64,000 nucleotides of DNA, taken from positions 115,087 to 179,086 of the forward strand of contig NZ_JAGWDK010000015.1 of the NCBI RefSeq assembly GCF_018398875.1. Direction: 5' to 3'. A program made the position numbers and the translations under genes. The notes under the pieces are model-generated. The model was not told where the DNA came from. It saw only the letters and a program-made list of their open reading frames with translations, and ran no database searches. Source of the stretch: Bradyrhizobium sp. sGM-13 (GTDB taxonomy: Bacteria > Pseudomonadota > Alphaproteobacteria > Rhizobiales > Xanthobacteraceae). This document shows, piece after piece, positions 45,325 to 54,129 of the stretch. Numbering within the stretch: position 1 is the stretch's first letter; each line of letters begins with the position of its first letter.

Positions 45325-45385
45325 GAAACGACGTCGAAAAAAGCAAACTTGCCGTCGGGATCGGTCCGGGTTTCGGCATCGGCAT
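45325..45385 (-). pseudogene. Fragment related to the conserved 78-residue hypothetical
   Basis: On the minus strand this stretch reads DGKFAFFDVV, matching KGEFAFFNVV of the gene at 41041-41277, with the preceding KPGPIP in a different frame. The nucleotide match covers about 56 bases and then stops, so this appears to be a decayed paralogue. Confidence 0.5.
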
Positions 45386-45399
45386 GAAACGCATCGAGA

Positions 45400-46989
45400 T
45401 TAATCGCATGCCGGATTTTTGGCATCCCCGACCGTGAGAAAAGCAATCGCGGCAGGTCCGATCTCGATCAAGCCCGGCGGCGATGTCACGGCAGCGAGCG
45501 GCGGAAGATCGTCATTGGGGCCGAGCTCCAAGACCGTTCCATTCAGCTTCACGCTTGCGCTTTGCAGATGATCCGCCGACAGCGTGTAACGCTCGCTGGC
45601 TGCGGGCAATCGCAGCTTTGCGGCGCTTGTCTTGTCCGTATTGATGGCGAGCAGCGTGACGGCGCCACGCACGCCTCGCCGGCAATGCGCGTAGAGGTGC
45701 ATCCCCTGATGCACGCCGGCGTCGAGAACGGTCGTGCCCATCAGCCTGCGCCAAAGCAGCGCCGCCCAGTAGTTCGGCCGCGGCCGCAACGTCGTCTCGT
45801 CAAGCAGGCCGTAATCGCTGGCAGCCAGCGTGTTGTGCGCCACCATCTGGACGCCGGCCCTGGCAAGCCGGCCGAGCTGATCGAGATATCGGAACGTATC
45901 GAGGAAAGTGGAAGCCCAGGGATTGCCGCCGCAGGCGGCCTCGGCGGTTTCGGTCAGCCACATCGGCTTGTCGGGCGCAAACTCGTCCCGGAGCGATCGG
46001 TAGAACGCAAGCGTTTGCTCCGTGCTCTTAAGCCACGTTTCCGAAAGCGCGGCCTCTGGTGTGGTTTGACCCGGAATTCCGGAGCATCGTTGCGAGAGGG
46101 CGCCGTAGTGATGATAGGAAAAGGCGTCGATGCCGGGACCGGATGCGGCAAGCAGATCCCGCGTACGAAGAAAATCGGAGCTGGATTGCGGGGGTGATTG
46201 CGACGCTGTTGTCTCGCCGATCGAACCAGGGCCCAGAACAATCACATCCGGTTGGTTGTTCCTGATGAACGCAACAAAGGCTTTGAAGTCCCGTCCATAA
46301 GCTGCCGCGTCGTATCCTTTCGGTGCGCCGCCCATGGCTGCCAGTGTCGGCTCGTTCATGAACTCGGCGGCAGCAATTCTGCCACCGATGAATCTGGTGT
46401 AGGCGAACAACCGACGCGCCTGATCGCTCTGCCATCGGCCCGCCGCGTCCCGGGCACCGGGGCTTATCGCCATTGACGTCACGACCCCTGCGCCGACCGC
46501 GCGGGCAAAGTCGATGACGCCTTTCCAGCGCTCGCGGCTTAGCACCGCACGGAAGCCGTTGGGCGGCGTCGAGGGCTGATCGCTTTCTGCAAAGTAAGTG
46601 CTATTGGCCCAGGTGCCGCTAACGCGCAAATAGGCTGGGGCCAGCGCCGCAGCCAATATACGCAGCCGGCGGGTCGACAGGTCGATCGGCTCTCGATAGG
46701 CGTAGAGGTCGGGGTTCGCACTCGCCGGCATATTTTCGGCGTTATCGGCGCCGCGAGCCGATGGCGTTGTGGCACTCGAGCTGTAGGGTTTCCAGAAGCG
46801 TCCGCCCGTGACCTCGACCATTTCCACATTGTACGATTGAAAGCGCTCGTCGATGGTGCCGAGACGGGGCAGTCGTGAAGGGTCCACGGAAAGCATTGGC
46901 GCCTGCGCGGCCGTCTTCGGGATTGCCGCGAGCGCGGCGATCACAATGCCCATTCCGACTTTGAAACCACTGGACCTGGTCATGGCCAT
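45400..46989 (-). CDS. Glycoside hydrolase, GH79-like (heparanase/beta-glucuronidase type)
   Basis: A 529-residue exported enzyme. The signal peptide ends near PKTAAQAP. The TIM-barrel part carries the acid/base glutamate E213 in EFMNEPT and the nucleophile E347 in MWLTETAEAACGG, the clan A arrangement. A C-terminal beta domain ends in a hydrophobic strand. Family GH79 enzymes remove glucuronic acid from glycans; the exact substrate is unknown. AGGGA lies just before the chosen ATG, so the longer upstream frame is rejected. Confidence 0.8.
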   Translation of the reverse strand: MAMTRSSGFKVGMGIVIAALAAIPKTAAQAPMLSVDPSRLPRLGTIDERFQSYNVEMVEVTGGRFWKPYSSSATTPSARGADNAENMPASANPDLYAYREPIDLSTRRLRILAAALAPAYLRVSGTWANSTYFAESDQPSTPPNGFRAVLSRERWKGVIDFARAVGAGVVTSMAISPGARDAAGRWQSDQARRLFAYTRFIGGRIAAAEFMNEPTLAAMGGAPKGYDAAAYGRDFKAFVAFIRNNQPDVIVLGPGSIGETTASQSPPQSSSDFLRTRDLLAASGPGIDAFSYHHYGALSQRCSGIPGQTTPEAALSETWLKSTEQTLAFYRSLRDEFAPDKPMWLTETAEAACGGNPWASTFLDTFRYLDQLGRLARAGVQMVAHNTLAASDYGLLDETTLRPRPNYWAALLWRRLMGTTVLDAGVHQGMHLYAHCRRGVRGAVTLLAINTDKTSAAKLRLPAASERYTLSADHLQSASVKLNGTVLELGPNDDLPPLAAVTSPPGLIEIGPAAIAFLTVGDAKNPACD

Positions 46990-47299
46990 TGTCCCTGGAG
47001 GGGCGCCCGCCGGGCAGCTCGTAAGGCACGCGCCGGTGGGCGGTGCCGACCCCCGCAGCATTCTCTTCCGCGGAGCGAAGGGGAACCATTGCAGTTGGCT
47101 CATTGCCAAAGAAATTGGAAGCCACTTGCGAAATGATCGAATAACAGCCATGTATGATCAATCGAGTTTTCGGCCGAACGACTTGGCCTTGCCGCTCATA
47201 GCGCGCCTGACTGACGACCCTCCCCCAGACCTCGAAATTAGCCTGCTGCGTTCTCGAGCGCGGTTCCAAACATACATCTATCTTGAAGGACGATCTCCC
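46990..47299. promoter_or_regulatory. Divergent region upstream of the cold-shock gene
   Basis: About 310 bases between the GH79-like gene and cspA. It should contain both promoters and the cspA 5' leader, which in cold-shock genes often regulates translation. No classic cold-box was identified by eye. Confidence 0.4.
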
Positions 47300-47509
47300 A
47301 TGAATACGGGAACTGTGAAGTGGTTTAACAGCCAAAAGGGTTTCGGCTTCATTCAGCCGGACCAGGGAGGCCCAGATGTTTTCGTTCATATCAGCGCTGT
47401 CGAACGCGCCGGCATGAGTGCCCTCAACGAGGGACAGAAGGTTTCCTTTGACGTCGTTGCAGATCGCCGGACCGGCAAATCTGCCGCGGAAAATCTGCGC
47501 GCCGCGTAA
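47300..47509 (+). CDS. Cold-shock protein (CspA family)
   Basis: A 69-residue single OB-fold RNA chaperone with both RNA-binding motifs, KGFGFIQP (residues 13-20) and VFVHIS (27-32). It melts structured mRNA, typically in the cold. AAGGA lies about ten bases before the ATG. A strong terminator follows at 47575-47612. The next gene is a membrane-lipid desaturase. Confidence 0.93.
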   Translation: MNTGTVKWFNSQKGFGFIQPDQGGPDVFVHISAVERAGMSALNEGQKVSFDVVADRRTGKSAAENLRAA

Positions 47510-47574
47510 GCTGCCGCAATCGACGCCATGCTGCTTTGACCACGGATGTACTGGCAGAGCATTTGGCTTTAGCG

Positions 47575-47612
47575 ACTCCGCGCCGGGTTTACCGGCCGCG
47601 GAGTTCTTTTTT
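47575..47612 (+). terminator. Rho-independent terminator after the cold-shock gene
   Basis: The stem ACTCCGCG/CGCGGAGT is extended inward by CCGG/CCGG with one bulge, followed by TCTTTTTT. It isolates cspA from the desaturase. Confidence 0.88.
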
Positions 47613-47726
47613 GAGTATCGCGGGCAATGCCGCCAAGGCTCGGCCTTCAAGGGTCGGCCTTCAAGACTTGGCCTTGAGCAGTCTGTTGGCGGTGACCTGC
47701 CCGTTGAAACAACTGAGGTTGGGAAC

Positions 47727-48941
47727 GTGCCTACCAATATCAATCCAGATCAGGAACATGATGACATCATGTACCCGCAGGTCCTTCCGTTTCTTTTGGT
47801 CCACGCAGGGTGTGTCGCGGCGTTCTGGTCGGGCATCACATGGCAAGCGACTGCAATTTGCGTCGTTTTATATTGGCTGCGTATGTTTGCGATCGGTGCC
47901 GGGTATCATCGGTATTTCTCACACCGAGCTTACTCGACAAGCCGGGTGTTTCAATTCATCCTTGCATTCCTTGCCCAAAGCAGCGCTCAGAAAAGCGTCC
48001 TTTGGTGGGCTGCGAAACACCGACATCACCATCTTCATTCAGATTCCGAGCTAGATGTGCATTCACCCCGGCACAAAGGCTTCGTGCACAGTCATGTCGG
48101 CTGGATCTTCTATCGACAGCACGATGCAACCGATCTGGTAAAGGTTTCGGATTTTGCATCGTATCCTGAGTTGATGTGGCTGCACAAATTCGAGGTTTTG
48201 CCAGCGGTCATGATCGCTGGTCTCTGCTTCCTCATTGCCGGATGGCCGGGCTTGGTGGTCGGCTTCCTCTGGAGCACTGTCGTTCTGTATCATGCAACGT
48301 TTTGCATCAATTCCCTGGCACATGTTCACGGACGCAAGCGGTATGTTACGGGCGATGATTCCCGCAACAACTGGCTGCTGGCTCTCGTTACGATGGGTGA
48401 GGGCTGGCACAACAATCATCACGCCTACCAGAGCAGCGCTCGGCAGGGCTTCCGTTGGTGGGAGATTGATGTGACCTATTATGTTCTGGTGGGCTTGTCC
48501 TGGCTCGGGATTGTCTGGGATCTAAAGAGGCCGCCGGAGCCGGTTCTGCGCAATGAGCAGCGGTTGGGATCACGAATACTAAGCCGAACGGCTGAGCAGC
48601 TCGCTAGACGCTTCAACCCCGAACACATCGCGCAGGCTATCAAATCATCAGTCCACGAGACCGAATTGTCGTCGGTGCGGGATGCGCTGCTTCTATTGCA
48701 GCAGCGGGCCGATTTGCGTTGGAATCTGCATCCGCCTCACATGCCAACTCGTGACCAGCTACTCGCTGCAGCCCAGGAGATGTTCGCGAAGACCAGATTT
48801 TTGGACGACATCGTCGAGCGTGCATATGGGGTCCTGATCGAATCTGTCGGATCTCTATTGATCAGTCCACCTCGGTTGGCAGTGGCAAATCCGAAATCGC
48901 AAGCGAGCATGGATAGCATACGCCCGTCCTCAAACGGCTGA
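47727..48941 (+). CDS. Fatty-acid (acyl-CoA delta-9 type) desaturase
   Basis: A membrane diiron desaturase that inserts double bonds in acyl chains and keeps membranes fluid. The three histidine boxes are present: HRYFSH (61-66), HRHHH (98-102) and WHNNHH (about 240). Four hydrophobic segments surround them. The C-terminal 100 or so residues form an extra soluble tail with SSVRDALLLLQQRADLRW. The GTG start (GAGG upstream) is preferred; an ATG at 47769 before YPQVLPF is the alternative. It lies 217 bases after cspA, beyond its terminator. Confidence 0.88.
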   Translation: MPTNINPDQEHDDIMYPQVLPFLLVHAGCVAAFWSGITWQATAICVVLYWLRMFAIGAGYHRYFSHRAYSTSRVFQFILAFLAQSSAQKSVLWWAAKHRHHHLHSDSELDVHSPRHKGFVHSHVGWIFYRQHDATDLVKVSDFASYPELMWLHKFEVLPAVMIAGLCFLIAGWPGLVVGFLWSTVVLYHATFCINSLAHVHGRKRYVTGDDSRNNWLLALVTMGEGWHNNHHAYQSSARQGFRWWEIDVTYYVLVGLSWLGIVWDLKRPPEPVLRNEQRLGSRILSRTAEQLARRFNPEHIAQAIKSSVHETELSSVRDALLLLQQRADLRWNLHPPHMPTRDQLLAAAQEMFAKTRFLDDIVERAYGVLIESVGSLLISPPRLAVANPKSQASMDSIRPSSNG

Positions 48942-48981
48942 TGTCTCATTCTTGTGTAACAATTTTCATAAGGAGCAGTGT

Positions 48982-49218
48982 ATGCGTAAACTTCCCAAGC
49001 CTACCGAACAAGAGATCAATGAGGGACCCCAAACAGTATCTTTTCAGATTGCGAATGGAAACGCGCGGCAGGGCTGCATACTGCAAACCAGCTTTCCTAC
49101 GAAGGCACAGGCGCAGAAGTACCTTCTCGCGAATTGGCCGACTATCGAAAAGATGGCTCGCGACGCTCTCGCCACGGGGACCGTTGAAGGTGGTCAGCTC
49201 AAGCTCACCATGATCTAA
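48982..49218 (+). CDS. Conserved hypothetical 78-residue protein
   Basis: A small soluble protein of unknown function beginning MRKLPKPTEQEINEGPQ, with SFQIANGNARQGCIL and a mixed helical end. AAGGAG lies eight bases before the ATG; an upstream in-frame ATG without such a site is rejected. It follows the desaturase after about 40 bases and may be part of its transcript. Confidence 0.7.
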   Translation: MRKLPKPTEQEINEGPQTVSFQIANGNARQGCILQTSFPTKAQAQKYLLANWPTIEKMARDALATGTVEGGQLKLTMI

Positions 49219-49413
49219 GCAGCCTATGCGGACAGAGCAGGCAGCGTTACGTCGCTATCATGATCGTCTTGATTCATAACTGGCCTCGTGGGTAAGACCG
49301 GCATGTGGCCGCACGCGCCATACCCGGATTTATGAGTAGACGCCCTAGACCGCCGCCAACCTTCCGTTAAGCTGGCCGCGCGAGCGAAAGTCGGTAAAGC
49401 CGAGGAACTCCGG

Positions 49414-50214
49414 ATGTCCAAGAGCAAGAGACTTACGACGGCCACTTTCCTGACCTTGGCTATCTTCGCATCCGCAGGCGCCTACGCCCACGCCGCCCAA
49501 TGCGGCACCTCCGCCGCCGGATACGAGTCCTGGAAGCAGCAGTTCGCCAGCGAAGCCCGCGCCAAGGGCATCAGCGCCTCGACGATCCAGGCCCTGATGG
49601 CGACGAACTACGCGCAGGCGACCATCAATGCCGACCGCGGCCAGCGTAGTTTCAAACTCTCGCTCGAGCAGTTTCTGGCCAAGCGCGGCGCCACAACCAT
49701 CGTCGCCAGGGGGCGGCAGCTCAAGCAATCGCAGGCCGCGCTGTTTGCCTCCATTCAGAGCCGCTACGGCGTGCCGCCGGGGCCGCTGCTCGCCATCTGG
49801 GGCATGGAGACCGGGTTCGGCAGCCAGCGCGGCAATCAGAACATGCTCGCCTCGATTGCGACGCTCGCCTATGACTGCCGGCGCTCGGAATATTTTACGG
49901 AGCACCTCTACGCCGCGCTGCAATTGATCGACCGCGGCGCGCTCTCTGCCAGCCAGCGCGGCTCGATGCATGGCGAGGTCGGCCAGACGCAGTTCATGCC
50001 AAAAGCCATTCTGGCTTACGGCACCGGCAATCTCGAAAACTCGGCCAACGCGCTGATGTCGACAGCGAACTTTTTGAAGGCCCATGGCTGGCGCGCGGGC
50101 GCCGGCTATCAGCCGGGCGAGCCGAATTTCGCCGCCATCCAGGCCTGGAATGCCGCGGGCGTCTATCAGAAGGCGATCGCGCTGATGGGCCGCCAGATCG
50201 ACGGCGGGGAGTAG
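49414..50214 (+). CDS. MltB-like lytic murein transglycosylase, copy 1
   Basis: A 266-residue exported enzyme that cleaves peptidoglycan to anhydromuropeptides. It has a signal peptide (TLAIFASAGAYAHAAQ). The catalytic glutamate is E132 in AIWGMETGFG. Other family motifs are QRGSMHGEVGQTQFMPKA and STANFLKAHGW. No lipobox cysteine precedes the mature part, so it is probably periplasmic. It is a paralogue of the next gene. Confidence 0.88.
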   Translation: MSKSKRLTTATFLTLAIFASAGAYAHAAQCGTSAAGYESWKQQFASEARAKGISASTIQALMATNYAQATINADRGQRSFKLSLEQFLAKRGATTIVARGRQLKQSQAALFASIQSRYGVPPGPLLAIWGMETGFGSQRGNQNMLASIATLAYDCRRSEYFTEHLYAALQLIDRGALSASQRGSMHGEVGQTQFMPKAILAYGTGNLENSANALMSTANFLKAHGWRAGAGYQPGEPNFAAIQAWNAAGVYQKAIALMGRQIDGGE

Positions 50215-50240
50215 GGGCTTTCACCACCGACGCCATTCAC

Positions 50241-50366
50241 CGTTGTCCCTGCGAACGCAGGGACCCATAACCACAGGCGCCAATTGTTCAAGCGAAGGCC
50301 ATCAACCGGTCCGCTTTAACAATATCGGCCGCGGCGTATGGGTCCCCGCGTGCGCGGGAACGACGA
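50241..50366. repeat. Dispersed palindromic repeat, family R2 (copy 2)
   Basis: Starts CGTTGTCCCTGCGAACGCAG and ends GTCCCCGCGTGCGCGGGAAC. It lies between the two transglycosylase genes. Confidence 0.85.
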
Positions 50367-50424
50367 GGTTTCGCGCGCCGTTTTCCCATGGCATGATCGG
50401 CACGAGACGTAACAAGGGATTCGC

Positions 50425-51231
50425 ATGCGCATTTTTCGTTGGGCCATTTTTCTCGGCGCCGTCATCTTCTCCACCCCCACCTACGCCGCCCGCTGTGGCG
50501 GCGATTTCAACACCTTCGTTTCGGCGATGGCGGCGGAGGCGCAGGCGGCCGGCGTGTCGCAAGCGGTGATCGGCCAGGCCTTTGCCGGCATCACGCAGGA
50601 TCCGGCGGTGCTCGCTTTCGACCGCCGACAGCGCGGCACCTTCAACAAGACGTTCGAGCAATATGTCTCCACCCGCGTCGGCCCCGGACGCATCAACATC
50701 GGGCGGCAGATGCTGCTGAGGCACGCGTCACTGCTGGCGCGCATCGAGCAGAAGTTCGGTGTGCCGCCGCAGATCATCGTCGCGATCTGGGGGCTGGAGA
50801 GCGATTACGGCAAGGGCGACATCGGCAAGATGCCGGTGATCCGCACGCTGATGACCATGGCCCATGATTGCCGCCGCACCGAATTGTTTCAGGGCGAATT
50901 GCTGGCCGCGCTGAAGATCGTGCAGCGCGGCGATCTCCCCCTGCGCGACCTGACCGGCGCGTTCGCCGGCGAGATCGGCCAGACGCAGTTCTTGCCGTCG
51001 TCCTACATCAAATACGGCGTCGATTTCGACGGCAACGGCCATGTCGACCTGCGCCACAGCGTGCCCGACGTGCTCGCCTCCACCGCGAACCTGCTGCACG
51101 TGTCAGGCTTCAAGGCCGGCGCGCCATATGGCGAGGGCACTGCGAATTTCGAAGCCATGCGGGAGTGGAACAGGGCGACGATCTACCGCAAGACGATTGG
51201 GTATTTTGCGGACCGGCTGGTGGCGCGCTAG
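50425..51231 (+). CDS. MltB-like lytic murein transglycosylase, copy 2
   Basis: A 268-residue paralogue of the preceding enzyme with a signal peptide (IFLGAVIFSTPTYAARC). The catalytic glutamate is E125 in AIWGLESDYG. It keeps LTGAFAGEIGQTQFLPSSYI and ASTANLLHVSGFKAG. The two copies share order and length but are well diverged, indicating an old duplication now interrupted by an R2 repeat. Confidence 0.88.
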   Translation: MRIFRWAIFLGAVIFSTPTYAARCGGDFNTFVSAMAAEAQAAGVSQAVIGQAFAGITQDPAVLAFDRRQRGTFNKTFEQYVSTRVGPGRINIGRQMLLRHASLLARIEQKFGVPPQIIVAIWGLESDYGKGDIGKMPVIRTLMTMAHDCRRTELFQGELLAALKIVQRGDLPLRDLTGAFAGEIGQTQFLPSSYIKYGVDFDGNGHVDLRHSVPDVLASTANLLHVSGFKAGAPYGEGTANFEAMREWNRATIYRKTIGYFADRLVAR

Positions 51232-51269
51232 CTCCCATTATTCCGGGCTCGATGCGACAAATCCACTTT

Positions 51270-51391
51270 CGTCGTCCCTGCGAAAGCAGGGACCCATACG
51301 CCGCGGCGGCTATGAGAGTGGCAGTATGTGTTGCATTCCCGCTCCAACAACAGCACCGGTGGTTATGGGTCCCTGCGTTCGCAGGGACGAC
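51270..51391. repeat. Dispersed palindromic repeat, family R2 (copy 3)
   Basis: GTCGTCCCTGCGAAAGCAGG at the left and GTCCCTGCGTTCGCAGGGAC at the right. It separates the second transglycosylase from the SDR gene. Confidence 0.85.
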
Positions 51392-51415
51392 AGCCCGTTG
51401 TGAGTGTCGCGTCGC

Positions 51416-52258
51416 TCACTTCGGCTGCGCGCCCATCTTCTCGATCCGCTTCGCCAGCACCGCCCAATAGGTCGCCGGGCGAAACCGCTGCAAGAGGTCC
51501 ATGAACTTCGCGTCGTTGCCGATCAGAATGCGCGGCTGGTTTTTCTCGATGCCGAGAATGATGCGTTGCGCCGCGGCCGCCGGCGTGGTCCTGGCGATCG
51601 CGTCGAAACGCTCGATCGATTCGGCGCGGCGCGCATTGTCGGCGATGCCGCTGCCGGTGCGGGAATTGCGCACGATGTTGGTCAGGACACCGCCGGGATG
51701 CACCACGGAGAGCCTCACCGGGCTGTTCGCCATCGCGAGCTCATGCCGCAGGCTTTCCGAAAATCCGCGCACCGCGAACTTGGCGGCGCAATAGGCGGTC
51801 TGGCCGGGCGGGGGGACGATGCCGAAGATCGAGGAGAGGTTGACGATATGCGCCTCCGGCTTCGTCGAAAGATGCGGCAGGAAGGCGCGCGTGCCGTGCA
51901 CCACGCCCCAGAAATTGATGTTGATCAGCCATTCCATCTGCGCCTGGTCGACCTCATTGAAGGCGCCGAGCAGGGCGACGCCGGCATTATTGATGACGAT
52001 GTTCAGCTCCGGATCTGCGGCGATTGCCGCGTTGGCAAATTCCCGGATCTGGGCGGGCTCGCCGAAATCGACGCGGTGGATCGTTACCTTGCGCTTGTTC
52101 GCTTTTCCGATCTCGGCGGCCACCTGCTGCAGCCCGGCCTCGTCGCGGTCGGCGAGCGCGAGATCGCAGCCACGCGCGGCCAGTTCCAGCGCTAGCGCGC
52201 GGCCGATGCCGCTGGCGGCGCCGGTCACGGCGGCCGCGCTTCCGGATATCGCAGTCAT
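51416..52258 (-). CDS. Short-chain dehydrogenase/reductase
   Basis: A 280-residue NAD(P)-dependent oxidoreductase. The dinucleotide motif GAASGIGRA is at about 13-21, NNAGVALLG marks strand 4, the catalytic serine lies in HIVNLSSIFG and the Tyr/Lys pair is in TAYCAAKFAVRGFSESLR. A C-terminal extension of about 50 residues suggests a membrane-associated SDR group. Substrate unknown. Confidence 0.88.
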   Translation of the reverse strand: MTAISGSAAAVTGAASGIGRALALELAARGCDLALADRDEAGLQQVAAEIGKANKRKVTIHRVDFGEPAQIREFANAAIAADPELNIVINNAGVALLGAFNEVDQAQMEWLININFWGVVHGTRAFLPHLSTKPEAHIVNLSSIFGIVPPPGQTAYCAAKFAVRGFSESLRHELAMANSPVRLSVVHPGGVLTNIVRNSRTGSGIADNARRAESIERFDAIARTTPAAAAQRIILGIEKNQPRILIGNDAKFMDLLQRFRPATYWAVLAKRIEKMGAQPK

Positions 52259-52401
52259 CTCGGATCGAACTCCTTGCAGGTCGAAAAAATAGGTGGGTTC
52301 CTGCGAACTTTCGCAAATTGGAACTGAACCATAAAGCGGTTTCCGCGCTTAGTGTCGAATACCCGACAGAGGCGGCGACGCGATTCTGAGAGGAGACTCA
52401 C

Positions 52402-52803
52402 ATGGGACAATCCAAACCCCATCGCGCAACGGCCCTCATTGTCGAGGACGACCCGATGCAGCGGAACATGATCTGCCTGCTGCTGGAGGAGAGTGAGGTC
52501 GATGTCATCGAATGTGAGAGTGCCGAAGCCGCTGAGCAGGTGCTGGAGCGCGCAGCCGGCAGTCTGGTCTTGATGATGACCGACGTGCAGCTTGCCGGCA
52601 ACATGGATGGTGTCGAGCTCGCGCACATCGCAAGGAAGTACAACCCCGAGATGGGCGTGATCGTCACCTCTGGCAAGCCGCTGCATCAGGAATTGCCCGA
52701 CGGCGTGCAGTTCTGGGCCAAGCCCTGGGCGCCGCTCGACGTGATCCGCGAGGCGGAGCGCATGGTCTATGCACGAGAGCACGGCGGCGGACCGCGCCCG
52801 TGA
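52402..52803 (+). CDS. Stand-alone response-regulator receiver
   Basis: A 133-residue receiver without an output domain. E15, D16 and D17 form the acidic pocket, D61 in MMTDVQL is the phosphorylation site, S90 the switch residue and K107 (WAKPW) the conserved lysine. No sensor kinase is nearby, so its partner must be elsewhere. Such orphan receivers often act as phosphate sinks or connectors. A LysE-type gene follows after 50 bases. Confidence 0.87.
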   Translation: MGQSKPHRATALIVEDDPMQRNMICLLLEESEVDVIECESAEAAEQVLERAAGSLVLMMTDVQLAGNMDGVELAHIARKYNPEMGVIVTSGKPLHQELPDGVQFWAKPWAPLDVIREAERMVYAREHGGGPRP

Positions 52804-52853
52804 GCGCCGCAGCCCTGCTTTCGCGCCAAATGTCGTCGTGTTAATAGCAGGGC

Positions 52854-53471
52854 ATGACCCTGTCGTTCCTGTTGACCTCGCTGATCGTGGTCGCTTCCCC
52901 CGGCACCGGCGTGCTGTACACGCTGGCGGTGGCGCTGACACTGGGCGCACGGCCCGGTATCGCGGCCGCCTTCGGCTGCACCCTCGGCATCGTGCCGCAT
53001 ATGCTGGCCGCCATGCTCGGGCTCGCCGCCGTGTTGCACACCAGTGCTTTGGCTTTTGCCGCGCTGAAATGGTGCGGCGTGGCGTATCTGCTTTACATGG
53101 CCTGGCAGGCGTTGCGCGAGACGGGCGCGCTTGCGATCGACGCGCGTCCGGCCGCGAAGGTGCGCTCCAGCCGGCGCGTCATCGTGACCGGCGTCCTGGT
53201 CAACATCCTCAATCCAAAACTCTCGATCTTCTTCCTGGCCTTCCTGCCGCAATTCGTCGCGGTCGACGAGCCGCATCCGCTGGCGCGGATGCTGGAATTA
53301 AGCGCAGCCTTCATGGCGATGACGTTTGCGGTGTTCGCGCTCTACGGCCTGTTCGCGGCCGCGATGCGCGACCGCGTCATCACCCGGCCGAAGGTGATGG
53401 CCTGGCTGCGCCGCAGCTTTGCAGCGGGATTTGCCGCGCTCGGGGCGAAGCTGGCGCTTGCGGAGCGGTAG
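52854..53471 (+). CDS. LysE-family exporter (copy 2)
   Basis: A 205-residue LysE/RhtB exporter with the PGT-type N-terminal signature LIVVASPGTGVLYTLAVALT, and LVNILNPKLSIFFLAFLPQF in helix 5. It is distinct from the copy at 32707-33324. The short gap after the receiver gene allows co-transcription. Confidence 0.85.
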   Translation: MTLSFLLTSLIVVASPGTGVLYTLAVALTLGARPGIAAAFGCTLGIVPHMLAAMLGLAAVLHTSALAFAALKWCGVAYLLYMAWQALRETGALAIDARPAAKVRSSRRVIVTGVLVNILNPKLSIFFLAFLPQFVAVDEPHPLARMLELSAAFMAMTFAVFALYGLFAAAMRDRVITRPKVMAWLRRSFAAGFAALGAKLALAER

Positions 53472-53535
53472 ATTTTCGCGTGGCCGTCAATGCAGGCGCA
53501 GCAACGCCATCCATATTGAGTTGGTAGCCGCAAAT

Positions 53536-53559
53536 AAAAAGGCGGACCCGCGGCCCGCC
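53536..53559 (-). terminator. Terminator for the lysine-rich micro-gene
   Basis: On the minus strand a GGCGG/CCGCC stem extended by inner pairs is followed by five U. It lies about 65 bases after the micro-gene stop. A second hairpin (CCCGGGCGGAG ... CTCCACCCGGG) stands between them. Confidence 0.65.
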
Positions 53560-53625
53560 ATTCTCCAAAATTAACCCCGGAGTTGGGAGCCCGGGCGGAG
53601 CTGAGCACTCCACCCGGGCCGAAAT

Positions 53626-53694
53626 TCACTTCTTCTTCGACTTCTTGGCCTTCTTGGCCTTCGCCTTTTTCGCCTTCTTCGCTTTCTTAGCCAT
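53626..53694 (-). CDS. Lysine/alanine-rich 22-residue protein
   Basis: A tiny gene with a clear start. AGAGGA lies six bases before the ATG. The product begins MAKKAKKAKK and continues with repeats of the dipeptide or tripeptide KK-A, ending SKKK, so 14 of 22 residues are lysine. Such strongly basic peptides resemble histone-H1-like tails and may bind nucleic acid. A terminator follows. The repetition also makes a random frame unlikely to look this way, but expression is unproven. Confidence 0.7.
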   Translation of the reverse strand: MAKKAKKAKKAKAKKAKKSKKK

Positions 53695-54129
53695 AGTATC
53701 CTCTCAAGGTTTTCATGGATTGAAACGCGACACCGAGGCATGCTTGGCGGAGGGCCAGCCTCGCAACATCCTCGCACACGATCCCAGCAGATTCGCAGGC
53801 TGCTGCCGCGTGCCGTCATGGCGGTGTCATCACGTTATCCACAGTTGTTATGCATTTTGATGCGATTTTTGGCCGAAACGAGCATCGCCGCTGCCGCTCG
53901 CATGCGCGCGCATCATGCTTAACGATGTCCGAACGCGCGCGATCTTCATCAATTCAAAACCACGGTTTGGATTGGCCGGCGGCCATCACGGTCCGTTAAG
54001 CGGCGCAGATGCATTTGTCCGGTAAGACGACGGGGATTGTTGTGGGAGAAGGCTCGGGGCGCGCGCGGAAGTCCCTGGCGGTCGTTAGACAACAGGGGAG
54101 AGGGGACGCGTGCGCGTCCTGAGTTCGCG
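53695..54129. promoter_or_regulatory. Divergent region before the diguanylate cyclase gene
   Basis: About 435 bases. It should hold the promoters of the micro-gene and the GGDEF gene. A perfect DnaA-box-like TTATCCACA occurs at 53835-53843; a single 9-mer is expected by chance about once in two windows of this size. No other element was recognised. Confidence 0.4.

Noticed and set aside
53835..53843. TTATCCACA as part of a replication origin
   Set aside because: A single perfect DnaA-box 9-mer without a cluster or AT-rich unwinding region is expected by chance at about this frequency.
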